From NCBI RefSeq assembly GCF_000955975.1, contig NZ_JYJF01000007.1, positions 1 to 64,000 on the forward strand: a stretch of DNA of 64,000 nucleotides. Direction: 5' to 3'. A program made the translations under genes and the position numbers. Shown one piece after another: positions 7,908 to 15,396 of the stretch. Under the pieces are notes generated by a model that was given only the letters and a program-made list of their open reading frames with translations, was not told where the DNA came from and ran no database searches. How positions within the stretch are numbered: the stretch's first letter is position 1; each line of letters starts with the position of its first letter. Origin of the DNA: Saccharothrix sp. ST-888 (lineage in GTDB: Bacteria > Actinomycetota > Actinomycetes > Streptomycetales > Streptomycetaceae).

Positions 7908-7955
7908 AGTCTGTCAACCGGTCAGTTCGGGCCCGGCGCCGGTGTTCCGCATACT
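7908..7955. promoter_or_regulatory. Two back-to-back leaderless-type promoters between divergent glycosyltransferase genes
   Basis: On the minus strand CAGACT (7913-7908) ends 6 nt before the ATG at 7901. On the plus strand CATACT (7950-7955) ends 8 nt before the GTG at 7964. Both resemble actinomycete -10 elements. Confidence 0.5.
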
Positions 7956-7963
7956 GAATGATC

Positions 7964-9427
7964 GTGACCACCAACGAACCACCGACGCCGGACCGGGTCC
8001 GGCCCGTCGTCCTGCCACCGGCCCTGCTGATCCTCCTGCTCGGACTCTGGGGGATCGGGCGGGGCGGGAGCATCTGGCGGGACGAGGCGGTGAGTTACCA
8101 GGTCGCCCACCGGAGCCTGCCCGAGATCTGGCGGATGCTCCACGAGATCGACGCGGTGCACGGGCTGCACTATCTCCTCCTCCACACCGTCTTCCGGTGC
8201 TGGGACGGCGGTCTGCTCGCGCTGCGGCTGCCCTCGGTGCTCGCCATGGTGCTGGCCGCCGCCGCGCTGGCCGAGATCGGCCGACGGCTCGCCGGGCCGA
8301 GGGCCGGGCTGCTGGCCGGGCTGGTCTTCGCGCTGGTGCCCGCCGTGCAGCAGTACGCGCAGGAGGGCCGCAGTTACGCCTCGGTGTGCGCGGCCGTGGT
8401 GGTCGGCAGCCTGCTGCTGGTCCGGGCCTGGCAGCGGCCGCGGGCCTCGGCCTGGGCGGCGTACGGGGCGGTGATGCTGCTCGGTGCGCTGCTGCACGAG
8501 TTCGCCGTGCTGGCGGTGGCCGGGCACGCGGTGACCCTCTGGTGGGGGCGGGCCGGGCGCCGGGTGTGGCGCGGTTGGGCCGTGACGACGGCGCTCGTGC
8601 TGGTGGGGCTGCTCCCGCTGGTGCTGATCAGCCGCGCGCAGGCGGACCAGGTCGCCTGGATCAGGACGCCGGACTGGTCCGACCTCTGGGCCCCGGCGCT
8701 CACCGGCGCCGTCGGCGCGCTCTGCGCCTGCCTGCGGCAGCCGGCCGTCCCCGGTGCGGTGCCCCGGCTGCGGGCACTGGCGCTGCCGCTGCTGGTGCTG
8801 CCCCCGGCGGTGCTGATCCTGGTCTCGTACCTGGACCCGCTCTATGTGGACCGCTATGTCGTCTTCAGCTACGCGGGTCTCGCCCTGCTGCTCGGTCTCG
8901 CGCTCGACCGGGGCTGGGCCCGGCTGCCGCGTGCGCTGGCCCGGTGGCCGACCGCCGGGCGGCCGGTGGTCGCGGCCTTCGCACTGGCCGCACTCGTGCT
9001 GGCGCCGCTGCCGCTGGAACGCGGTCTGCGGACCCCGCAGAGCAGGCCCAACGACGTGGCCGCGGCGGCGCGGGCGGCGCGGGACCTCGGGCGCCCGGGG
9101 GACGCCGTGCTCTTCGTCCCCGGTTCCCGCCGGGAGGCCGCGCTCTACGACCCCGCCGCCTTCGCCGACTTGACGGATATCGCACTGGTCCGGAGCGGCG
9201 CGGACTCCGGGACCATCAACGGCGTCGAGGCCGCACCCGAGCGGATCCGGGCCGCCCTGGCCACCGTGCACCGGGTCGTCCTGGTCACCGACCCGCGCCC
9301 GCGGGGTGCCTCCGCGCGCGACCGGGCCAAACTCGCCGTGCTCGCCGCGCGGTTCAAGCCCTGCCGCAGTACGGCGGTCCGCGGCATCACGGTCACCCTC
9401 TATGCGGTCCGGGGTTCCTGCGACTGA
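7964..9427 (+). CDS. ArnT/PMT-like (GT39/GT83) membrane glycosyltransferase
   Basis: A 487-aa membrane protein of the GT-C fold. After the first transmembrane segment comes the acidic catalytic loop motif WRDEAVSYQVA, the place of the metal/phosphosugar-binding Asp-Glu. It is followed by VHGLHYLLLH, RLPSVLAM, about nine further membrane segments, YVDRYVVFSYAG and a C-terminal extracytoplasmic domain. The enzyme is expected to transfer a sugar from a polyprenyl-phosphate donor outside the membrane. GTG at 7964 is preferred to ATG at 7958 because it is 8 nt from a -10-like CATACT. It is divergent from a GT87-like gene. The acceptor is unknown. Confidence 0.82.
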   Translation: MTTNEPPTPDRVRPVVLPPALLILLLGLWGIGRGGSIWRDEAVSYQVAHRSLPEIWRMLHEIDAVHGLHYLLLHTVFRCWDGGLLALRLPSVLAMVLAAAALAEIGRRLAGPRAGLLAGLVFALVPAVQQYAQEGRSYASVCAAVVVGSLLLVRAWQRPRASAWAAYGAVMLLGALLHEFAVLAVAGHAVTLWWGRAGRRVWRGWAVTTALVLVGLLPLVLISRAQADQVAWIRTPDWSDLWAPALTGAVGALCACLRQPAVPGAVPRLRALALPLLVLPPAVLILVSYLDPLYVDRYVVFSYAGLALLLGLALDRGWARLPRALARWPTAGRPVVAAFALAALVLAPLPLERGLRTPQSRPNDVAAAARAARDLGRPGDAVLFVPGSRREAALYDPAAFADLTDIALVRSGADSGTINGVEAAPERIRAALATVHRVVLVTDPRPRGASARDRAKLAVLAARFKPCRSTAVRGITVTLYAVRGSCD

Positions 9428-9599
9428 CGTCGCAGGTGCCGGCCGCGGTTCGGCCCGATGGCGGGATCGTGGCCACTGCGTCAACTCGGGCAGGTCCGGG
9501 AGCGGTTGCGGTCTTGATCGACAACTCCCTTGACCGGCTGGGAGGTTGGCCTTACTCCGTCAGGTCACCGGCGCGGCTGCGCACGCAGAAGCGCACAGG

Positions 9600-9641
9600 C
9601 CCCGGGCCGGGCCGACCGGTTGGGGTCGACCCGGCCCGGGG
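9600..9641 (-). terminator. Hairpin terminator downstream of the AfsA-like gene
   Basis: CCCCGGGCCGGG and its exact complement flank an 18-nt loop just after the stop of the minus-strand synthase gene. It may also stop transcription from the convergent glycosyltransferase gene. Confidence 0.7.
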
Positions 9642-9648
9642 CGGCGGG

Positions 9649-10590
9649 CTAGATGAGCGGAACCGCACCCGGCAGGACATCGGCGCGGAAGCTGAGTTCG
9701 CCCTGCTGGCGGGCGGTGACGCGGACCAGGCCGGAGGGGAGCAGCTGGGTCTCGATCCGGCACGGGGTGTCGAGCTCGACGTAGCGGTGGAAGGCGGTCT
9801 CCATCGCGACCGGCAGTGCCGGGTGCGGGTGCAGGACGGCCTGGGTCGCCTGGCGGGCCGCTTCCAGGAGCAGCATGCCGGGCACGTGGTCGACGGGATG
9901 GTCGAAGTACTTGGGGTGCGAGGTGTCCACCCGCAGCTGCCAGGCGCTGCCCGGGCCGTCGTGGTCGGCGAGCGGCGAGAGCAGGACGTCCTCGGCCCGG
10001 TGCCGGCCGGACTCCGTTGCGGGAACCGGTGGTTGGAGGGGGAGTGCGGAGGCCATGGCCCGCGAGGCGTCCGAGTGGTCGGCGCGCAGCCGGCGGTAGA
10101 CGGCGGGGGCCTGGATGGTGAAGCGCGAGCGTGCGCGGGCGTGCAGCATGCCGTCGCGGAGCAGTTCGATGTGCATGGTCATCGCGACCGGGCGGCCCCG
10201 GCGCTGGACCAGATCGGTGCAGAGCACGCGTAACTCGAGCTCCACGGGCCCGAGTCGGGTGCCGGGGTGCAGCACGTCGGGGATCAGTGCGTAGCGGTAG
10301 CTCTCCCAGACCAGGTGCTGGTCGAGCGGGATGTCGTAGCCGACATGGCAGAGCAGTGGGAAGAGTTGACGAACTGTCTCGGTCACCAGCAGTGGCTCGT
10401 AGGATCCGTCCGCACCTAAGTGGAAGGACTGGTCCTCGGGCCACCGGGCGGTGACGGTGAAGGAGTCGGGGGAGGTGCGCTGCCAGGCCGTCAGGAAGAC
10501 CTCGTCGGGGTCGAGCTTGTGCACGAGGTGCTGCGGGACGGTTCTTTCGGACATGGCTGCGGCGGGGGCAGTGTGCGTAAGGTTGGACAT
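9649..10590 (-). CDS. AfsA/ScbA-family gamma-butyrolactone biosynthesis protein
   Basis: A 313-aa protein of two tandem hotdog domains, the usual size for AfsA. The family catalyses transfer of a beta-ketoacyl chain to dihydroxyacetone phosphate in gamma-butyrolactone hormone synthesis. Matching stretches are PVALTM-like RPVAMTMHIELL, FTIQAPAVYRRLRAD, the second-domain WQLRVDTSHPKYFDHPVDHVPGM, LLLEAARQA and the final FHRYVELDTPC. The ATG at MSNLTH is preceded by GAGAG; a shorter start at residue 13 is possible. It is divergent from an ArpA-type receptor across a 113-bp spacer holding an operator-like repeat, the classic arrangement of such signalling loci. Confidence 0.92.
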   Translation of the reverse strand: MSNLTHTAPAAAMSERTVPQHLVHKLDPDEVFLTAWQRTSPDSFTVTARWPEDQSFHLGADGSYEPLLVTETVRQLFPLLCHVGYDIPLDQHLVWESYRYALIPDVLHPGTRLGPVELELRVLCTDLVQRRGRPVAMTMHIELLRDGMLHARARSRFTIQAPAVYRRLRADHSDASRAMASALPLQPPVPATESGRHRAEDVLLSPLADHDGPGSAWQLRVDTSHPKYFDHPVDHVPGMLLLEAARQATQAVLHPHPALPVAMETAFHRYVELDTPCRIETQLLPSGLVRVTARQQGELSFRADVLPGAVPLI

Positions 10591-10652
10591 ATCGGGCGTC
10601 TCTCAACTCCGAGTGCAGCGCTTCTCGGTACGCGGGTTGAATACTGCGACGG

Positions 10653-10683
10653 TCAAAAAATAAAGTACGTTCAGTTTTTTGTC
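10653..10683 (+). promoter_or_regulatory. Autoregulatory-element-like operator between synthase and receptor genes
   Basis: An A/T-rich imperfect palindrome in otherwise G/C-rich DNA, with CAAAAAA on the left and TTTTTTG on the right around GTACGTTC. It contains TAAAGT (10661-10666), a plausible -10 element for the receptor gene 38 bp downstream. Butyrolactone receptors of the ArpA/ScbR/BarA type bind such elements, so negative autoregulation is likely. A second element with the same pattern lies at 12392. Confidence 0.6.
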
Positions 10684-10703
10684 GATGTCCCAGGAGCGAG
10701 TTG

Positions 10704-11330
10704 ATGGCACAGCCCAAGCAGGAACGGGCGATCCGCAAGCGGTGGTTGATCCTCGAAGCCGCAGCCGAGGTTTTCGACCGGTACGGGTACTCCGGGGCAG
10801 CGATCAGCAAGATTATGGAGCGGGCCGAGACCACCCAGGGGGCGGTCTACTTCCACTTCAAGTCCAAGGAGGACCTGGCGCGGGCGGTCATCGTGCACCA
10901 GGCCGACAAGCTGGACCTGCCGAAGTCCCCGCAGGGGTTGCAGCAGTTGGTGGACCTCACCCTCTACCTGGCGGTCGAGCTGCGGCACAACGTGCTGCTC
11001 CGGGCCGGGGTGCGCCTCGCCGTCGAGCAGGAGGAGTCCGGGCTCGCCGAGTACTCGGTCTACGAGTGGTGGATCGAGCAGTTCTCCAAGGAGCTGACGG
11101 TGGCCCGCGAACGCGGTGAACTCCTTCCCGACGTGGACAGTCGGGGCTTCGCCCGGCTCCTGGTGGCGGCCTTCACCGGTACCCAGGTCATGTCGCAGAT
11201 CTCGACCAACCGGACCGACCTGCCGGAGCGGATCGCCGAACTCTGGCGCTACCTGCTGCCGGGAGTCGCCCGGCAGGAGGTGCGGGAAGACGTGGCCATC
11301 GACATCAACCGCTGTGGAGCATGGTCATGA
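10704..11330 (+). CDS. Gamma-butyrolactone receptor, TetR superfamily (ArpA/ScbR/BarA type)
   Basis: A 208-aa TetR-fold regulator. The HTH (residues about 10-55) has the receptor-family signature: IRKRWLILEAAAEVF, TTQGAVYFHFKSKEDLA. The ligand domain includes RAGVRLAVEQEE and the Trp-rich YEWWIEQF near residue 115, a region where the conserved Trp contacts the butyrolactone in family structures. ATG at 10704 is chosen over the adjacent TTG because GGAG is 8 bases upstream. It presumably represses its own and neighbouring promoters until hormone binds. Its stop overlaps the start of the epimerase gene (ATGA). Confidence 0.92.
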   Translation: MAQPKQERAIRKRWLILEAAAEVFDRYGYSGAAISKIMERAETTQGAVYFHFKSKEDLARAVIVHQADKLDLPKSPQGLQQLVDLTLYLAVELRHNVLLRAGVRLAVEQEESGLAEYSVYEWWIEQFSKELTVARERGELLPDVDSRGFARLLVAAFTGTQVMSQISTNRTDLPERIAELWRYLLPGVARQEVREDVAIDINRCGAWS

Positions 11331-12277
11331 CGGTGCGAATCGCGCTGACGGGTGCGACCGGCTTCATCGGGTCGACGGTACTGCGTACGCTGCTCGGTAC
11401 GGGTGCGGAGGTCCGCGCCCTGGTGCGGGGCGCTGCGCCGCAGGACGGCGGGGTGCACCGGGTGCCCGGGGACCTCACCGACCGGGCCTCGCTCCGCGAA
11501 CTGTGTTCCGGCGCCGAGGTCTTACTCCACCTGGCCGCGCGGGTCGGCGGCACCGCCGAGGAGTGCGAGGCGGTGAACTCCCGGGGGGCCGGGATGCTGA
11601 TGGCGGAGGCGGTACGGGCCGGGGTGTCGCGCATCGTGCAGCTGTCCACGGCCGCCGTGTACGGCTGCGGTCCGCACCGGGGCATCCCGGTGGACGGGGT
11701 GCGCCCGGAGCCGGTCTCCCATGCGAGCAGGACCAGGCTGGCGGCCGAGGGCTTCGCCCGGGAGGCCGGCGCGGTGGTCCTGCGGCCGGGTCTGGTGCTC
11801 GGCGCGGGGGACCGCTGGGTGGTGCCCGCCTACTCCGAACTGGTCAGCCGGGTACCGGCGTTGTGGGCCGGCGGTGCCGGCCTGCTGTCCGTGGTGGAGG
11901 TCCGCGAGCTGGCCCGCCTGATCGCCGCGCTCGCGACGGCGGCGGAGCCGGTCGAGCCCGGTGTGTACCACGCGAGCCACCCGCAGCCCGTGCCGGTCGG
12001 CGAGCTGCTCGCCGAACTGGCCCGGCACGGCGTGCTGCCGCCGCAGTCCGGGCCCGACCTGCCGTGGTCGGAGTGCGTACGGCTGCTGGCGGAGACGCAG
12101 GGGCGGGTGTCGGTACGTCAGTTCTCGCTGCTGGCCCAGGACCACTGGTACCGCAGCGCGGAGATCTGGCAGCTGGCGGACTGTCCGGCCGGTCCGGGGC
12201 CACTGGCGCGGCTGGGTGACGCGGCCCCGTGGTACCGCGACCATCTCGCGACGGCCGAACGGCCCGAGGCGGGCTGA
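11327..12277 (+). CDS. NAD-dependent epimerase/dehydratase-like protein of the butyrolactone cassette
   Basis: A 316-aa Rossmann protein with the nucleotide motif GATGFIGS at residues 9-16 and LSTAAVYG in the middle. The extended-SDR catalytic YxxxK is not visible: where relatives read PYGASK, this protein reads HASRTR just before LAAEGFAREAG. It may therefore be a non-canonical enzyme or have lost activity. The ATG at 11327 overlaps the receptor stop and has GGAG 8 bases upstream. SDR enzymes in butyrolactone loci reduce or modify the autoregulator precursor, so a tailoring or regulatory role is inferred from context. Confidence 0.82.
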   Translation: MTVRIALTGATGFIGSTVLRTLLGTGAEVRALVRGAAPQDGGVHRVPGDLTDRASLRELCSGAEVLLHLAARVGGTAEECEAVNSRGAGMLMAEAVRAGVSRIVQLSTAAVYGCGPHRGIPVDGVRPEPVSHASRTRLAAEGFAREAGAVVLRPGLVLGAGDRWVVPAYSELVSRVPALWAGGAGLLSVVEVRELARLIAALATAAEPVEPGVYHASHPQPVPVGELLAELARHGVLPPQSGPDLPWSECVRLLAETQGRVSVRQFSLLAQDHWYRSAEIWQLADCPAGPGPLARLGDAAPWYRDHLATAERPEAG

Positions 12278-12391
12278 ACTCCCCCTGACGGACGAGGAGG
12301 TGGCGTTCCGGCCACCTCCGGGGGCCTCGTAGGGCAGCTCTGGCCACCTCCGGGCGCCTCTGGCCGGTCGGAAGCGGAGGGTTCCGTTCCT

Positions 12392-12423
12392 TCAAAAACA
12401 AAGAGAGCGTTCTGTATTATTCT
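12392..12423 (+). promoter_or_regulatory. Second autoregulatory-element-like A/T-rich site
   Basis: TCAAAAACAAAG followed by CGTTCTGTATTATTC repeats the arrangement of the site at 10653 (CAAAAAA-T-AAAG and CGTTCAGTTTTTT). It includes TATTAT, a possible -10 element. It lies just past the epimerase gene and before the ATPase regulator gene, so it may place that downstream region under the same receptor. Confidence 0.45.
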
Positions 12424-12819
12424 CGGGGCGGTCAGGTTGTGGCACGCGGCGGAGGGGAGGCGGACGGGCGGCGGAGCCCGCAGGGGACCGGTGGCGCCGG
12501 CCGGGGTGCGCCGATGCTCCGGTGTCACGGAATGATGTCGTCATGCGCTATTTACGGACCGGCCAATACTGGTGTGCTAGCGTTCGGCGCGTACCTGCAC
12601 GGTCGGTCGTAGACGAAGATCGAACATATTCGTCGACGTCATCCGATGTTCAGAGCGCGGTAAATCACGAGTCCGCTCCCGTGGGCTGCGTCCGATTCTC
12701 CGTCGGGCCCGAGCGGACTTCCTTCTTGAATGCTGCAGGGTCGGTGGCCTGCGCTCACCGGGGTCCATGCTCGCCGTCTGCTGCCGCTTCCCCGAGATAC
12801 GGTGGAGGGTGACCGGGTC
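12424..12819 (+). other. Gene-free spacer upstream of the truncated ATPase regulator
   Basis: About 400 bp with lower G+C than the neighbours. Apart from promoter-like TAGCGT near 12578 and the A/T-rich site at its left end, I see no convincing gene. Open frames here lack ribosome sites and family features. Confidence 0.4.
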
Positions 12820-13947
12820 ATGCACGTTTTGCTCGGGCCGCATGAACTGCCACTGCGCGGTCGTGCCGCCGAGATATCCAGAATCCGTGAGCTGATTTCC
12901 TCGGTGGAGGTTCTCGGCAGCGTACTGCTCGAATTCGAGGGAACCTCCGGCGCCGGGAAATCCAGAATGCTCCACGAGGCCGGGCGGGTGGCGGAAGGGC
13001 TCGGCGTCCCGGTCCTGAACGGCCTGCGCGGCGAGGTGGACTCGGGCGGCCCGCTGGTCGTCCTGCTCGACGACCTCCACGGTGCGGGTGCCGAGGACGC
13101 CAGGGCGCTCAACGCCCTGCGCGGACAGGTCGCGGACACCCCGACCGTCTGGTGTGTCACCCGCCGGCGCGGTTCGGCCAACGGCCCGGTGGACAACGCC
13201 CTGCTCTCCATGACGATCCATCACGAGCGAGTGGCACTCAGCCGGCTGGGTGAACCCGAGGCGCACGCGCTCGCCGCCGACCTGCTGGGGGCCGAACCGG
13301 ATGCCGCACTCGCCCGGGTGCTGGCCGAGGCGGGCGGGCACCCCGAGGCGTTGAAGGCGCTGGTCGAGGGAGTGCGGGAGGAGGGCTGCCTGACGTTCGG
13401 GCCGACGGCCCGGCTCACCTCGTACGCGACCCCCGAGCGGGTCCGCGTCCTCGTGCAGCGGCTGCTGCACGAATGCTCCGCCTTCTGCCGCCGGATGCTG
13501 CGGGTGGCGGCCGTACTGGACCGCCGGATCGCCTTCGACGAGCTGGCGAGGCTGCTGGGCACCACACCCGCCAATCTGCTCCCCGCCTTCGACGAGGCGG
13601 TGATCGCCGGGCTGGTGCGCGGCGACACCGGTGACCTCGCCTTCGCGAACGAGCTCTTCTGGCGGACGACCTGCGAGTCGATGCCGCCCACCGTGCGGAC
13701 GGCGCTGCGGCGGCAGGCCGCAGCCCTGCGGGCCCAGCACTTCCGGGCACAGGGGCCGGCGGAGGCGGGCCGGGGAGGGCTTGGGAGCGATCAGCCGGCC
13801 GAGGGCCGGGCTGGGCGAGCCCCGGGCTGGGCGGGCGTGGATAAATCGATGGCCCTCCCGGACGGACCCGCACTACCGTGGTGCCCGTCCGGGAGGGCCC
13901 ATCGGTGGCCGTGCCCCGGGCTGTTGACTGTGTCGGCTGTCGAGTGA
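12820..13947 (+). CDS. AAA ATPase part of a LuxR-type (LAL) regulator, truncated or frameshifted at the 3' end
   Basis: The first 310 residues match the ATPase half of LAL regulators: LRGRAAEISRIREL, Walker A EGTSGAGKSRM, Walker B LVVLLDDLHGA, and a helical region ending LAFANELFWRTTCESMPPTVRTALRRQAA. Full LAL proteins continue for 500 residues to a LuxR HTH. Here the last 65 residues are low-complexity and the frame reads straight through a 15-bp hairpin. In another frame a TAA stands at 13842, just before that hairpin, so a small indel near 13740 may have changed the end. ATG at 12820 has GGAGGG 10 bases upstream. It lies beside the butyrolactone cassette and may once have been a target regulator. 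Confidence 0.7.
   Translation: MHVLLGPHELPLRGRAAEISRIRELISSVEVLGSVLLEFEGTSGAGKSRMLHEAGRVAEGLGVPVLNGLRGEVDSGGPLVVLLDDLHGAGAEDARALNALRGQVADTPTVWCVTRRRGSANGPVDNALLSMTIHHERVALSRLGEPEAHALAADLLGAEPDAALARVLAEAGGHPEALKALVEGVREEGCLTFGPTARLTSYATPERVRVLVQRLLHECSAFCRRMLRVAAVLDRRIAFDELARLLGTTPANLLPAFDEAVIAGLVRGDTGDLAFANELFWRTTCESMPPTVRTALRRQAAALRAQHFRAQGPAEAGRGGLGSDQPAEGRAGRAPGWAGVDKSMALPDGPALPWCPSGRAHRWPCPGLLTVSAVE
13851..13899 (+). terminator. Strong hairpin inside the 3' end of the ATPase frame
   Basis: GGCCCTCCCGGACGG pairs perfectly with its complement across a 19-nt loop. Its position within an open frame suggests that the frame beyond about 13850 is not natural coding sequence. Confidence 0.7.
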
Positions 13948-13964
13948 CAAGGGAGGTGGGGACC

Positions 13965-14063
13965 GTGGTGGCTGTCGTTGTCCGGCGCGTCGCCCGTGCC
14001 AAGAAGACCGGCGTTCCTACCTCCGTGGTCTCCGGCCGACCCACTCCCACACCCCTGCGCTGA
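13965..14063 (+). CDS. Possible 32-aa basic small protein upstream of rsgA
   Basis: A GTG preceded at 8 bases by a near-perfect ribosome site (GGGAGGTGGG) opens a 32-codon frame, VVAVVVRRVARAKKTG..., ending TPTPLR. It is basic, hydrophobic at the start, and has no family I recognise. The strong ribosome site is the only good evidence. It could be a small protein or a leader frame for rsgA, which starts about 60 bp downstream. Confidence 0.35.
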   Translation: MVAVVVRRVARAKKTGVPTSVVSGRPTPTPLR

Positions 14064-14123
14064 CGCCCGAGCGTCGAGCGCGCACGGCCGGGGCCACCTT
14101 TTCTTCCGAAGGGTCACCCCCCG

Positions 14124-15212
14124 TTGAACAACTTCTCTGTCGCCCCCCCGCTGTCCGGCTTCGGCTGGGACGAGGCGCGGGCAGCCGAGTTCACCCCCCT
14201 CGCCGAGGCCGGGCTCACCCCTGCACGTATCGCACGGGTGGACCGCGGCCAGTGCGAGGTCGTGCTCACCGACCCCGAGTCGGGCGAGCTGCGGACCGTA
14301 CGGGCCGACTCCCGGCCGGTCCACGACACCGACCCGGTCGGCAATCCCTGCACCGGTGACTGGGCGGCCGTCGACCTGGCGGCCACGCCGCTGCCCACCG
14401 TGGCGGCGCTGCTGCCGCGCAGCACCGCGATCATCCGCAAGGGCGCGGGCAAGCGCTCGGACGGACAGGTCCTGGCGGCCAACATCGACTCCGTACTGAT
14501 CGCCGTCTCGCTCGCGGCCGAGCCCGATCTCGGCCGGATCGAACGCTTCCTGGCGCTGGCCTGGGAGAGCGGTGCAGACCCGCTGGTCGTCCTCACCAAG
14601 GCCGACCTGGCGGACGACGCCGAGCACATCAGGTCCGACGTCGAGGGGATCGCGCCCGGCGTGCCGGTCCTGGTGGTCAGCGCCGAGACCGGCGAGGGGC
14701 TGGACGTCCTGCGCGCCTGCCTCGGCGGCTCGACCGCACTGATCGGCCAGTCCGGAGCGGGCAAGTCCACCCTGACCAACGCGCTCACCGGTACCGAGAC
14801 GATGGTCGTCCAGCGGACCAGGGACCGGGACGAGAAGGGCCGGCACACCACCACCACCCGGGAGTTGATCCCGCTGCCCGGTGGCGGCGTGGTCATCGAC
14901 ACCCCGGGACTGCGCGGTGTCGGCCTGTTCGGTGGCGAGGGGCTCCGGCAGGCGTTCGGCGAGATCGATGAGCTCGCCGAGGGCTGCCGCTTCCACGACT
15001 GCGGCCACCACACCGAGCCCGGCTGCGCGGTGGCCGCCGCCCTGGCGGACGGCACGCTCCCGCAGCGCAGGTGGGAGAGCTACCTCAAGCTGCAGCGCGA
15101 GAACGAGTGGAACGCCTCCCGGACCGACGCCCGGCTGGCAGCTGCCCGTCTCCAGCGGTGGAAGAGCATCACCAAGTCGATGCGCGGGCCGCACAGCCCG
15201 ACCCGCCGCTGA
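14124..15212 (+). CDS. rsgA: Ribosome small-subunit-dependent GTPase A
   Basis: A 362-aa circularly permuted GTPase that acts in late 30S maturation. Motifs run in the family's permuted order: an OB-like N-terminal domain, G4 VLTKADLADD (about residue 155), G1 GQSGAGKST (about 210), G3 DTPGLRGVG (about 255), then a Zn-binding C-terminal domain with CRFHDCGHHTEPGCAV. The TTG start follows GAAGG about 10 bases upstream and precedes the conserved sequence by about 10 residues; no better start is in frame. A terminator follows. The gene appears monocistronic apart from the possible small frame before it. Confidence 0.93.
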   Translation: MNNFSVAPPLSGFGWDEARAAEFTPLAEAGLTPARIARVDRGQCEVVLTDPESGELRTVRADSRPVHDTDPVGNPCTGDWAAVDLAATPLPTVAALLPRSTAIIRKGAGKRSDGQVLAANIDSVLIAVSLAAEPDLGRIERFLALAWESGADPLVVLTKADLADDAEHIRSDVEGIAPGVPVLVVSAETGEGLDVLRACLGGSTALIGQSGAGKSTLTNALTGTETMVVQRTRDRDEKGRHTTTTRELIPLPGGGVVIDTPGLRGVGLFGGEGLRQAFGEIDELAEGCRFHDCGHHTEPGCAVAAALADGTLPQRRWESYLKLQRENEWNASRTDARLAAARLQRWKSITKSMRGPHSPTRR

Positions 15213-15268
15213 ATCCGACGCCCGACCCGGCGCTGGACCCGAAGCTCGACCCGGTGCTGGACCCTGAC

Positions 15269-15302
15269 GTGCGGCCACCCCTGATCGCGGGGGTGGCCGC
15301 AC
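15269..15302 (+). terminator. Hairpin terminator after rsgA
   Basis: GTGCGGCCACCCC and GGGGTGGCCGCAC form a perfect 13-bp stem with an 8-nt loop, 57 bp past the rsgA stop. Confidence 0.75.
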
Positions 15303-15396
15303 GGCCGCGGGCCGGGGCGGTCCGGACCGGGCGCCGCTGACGGCCGTGTCCGATTTCCGCCAGTCGATGCTCCTGCGGTGACGCAGACTGGACAGC

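Noticed and set aside
12522..12812. A 96-codon frame before the ATPase regulator
   Set aside because: No ribosome site, unnatural composition, and the overlapping promoter-like sequences make coding unlikely.
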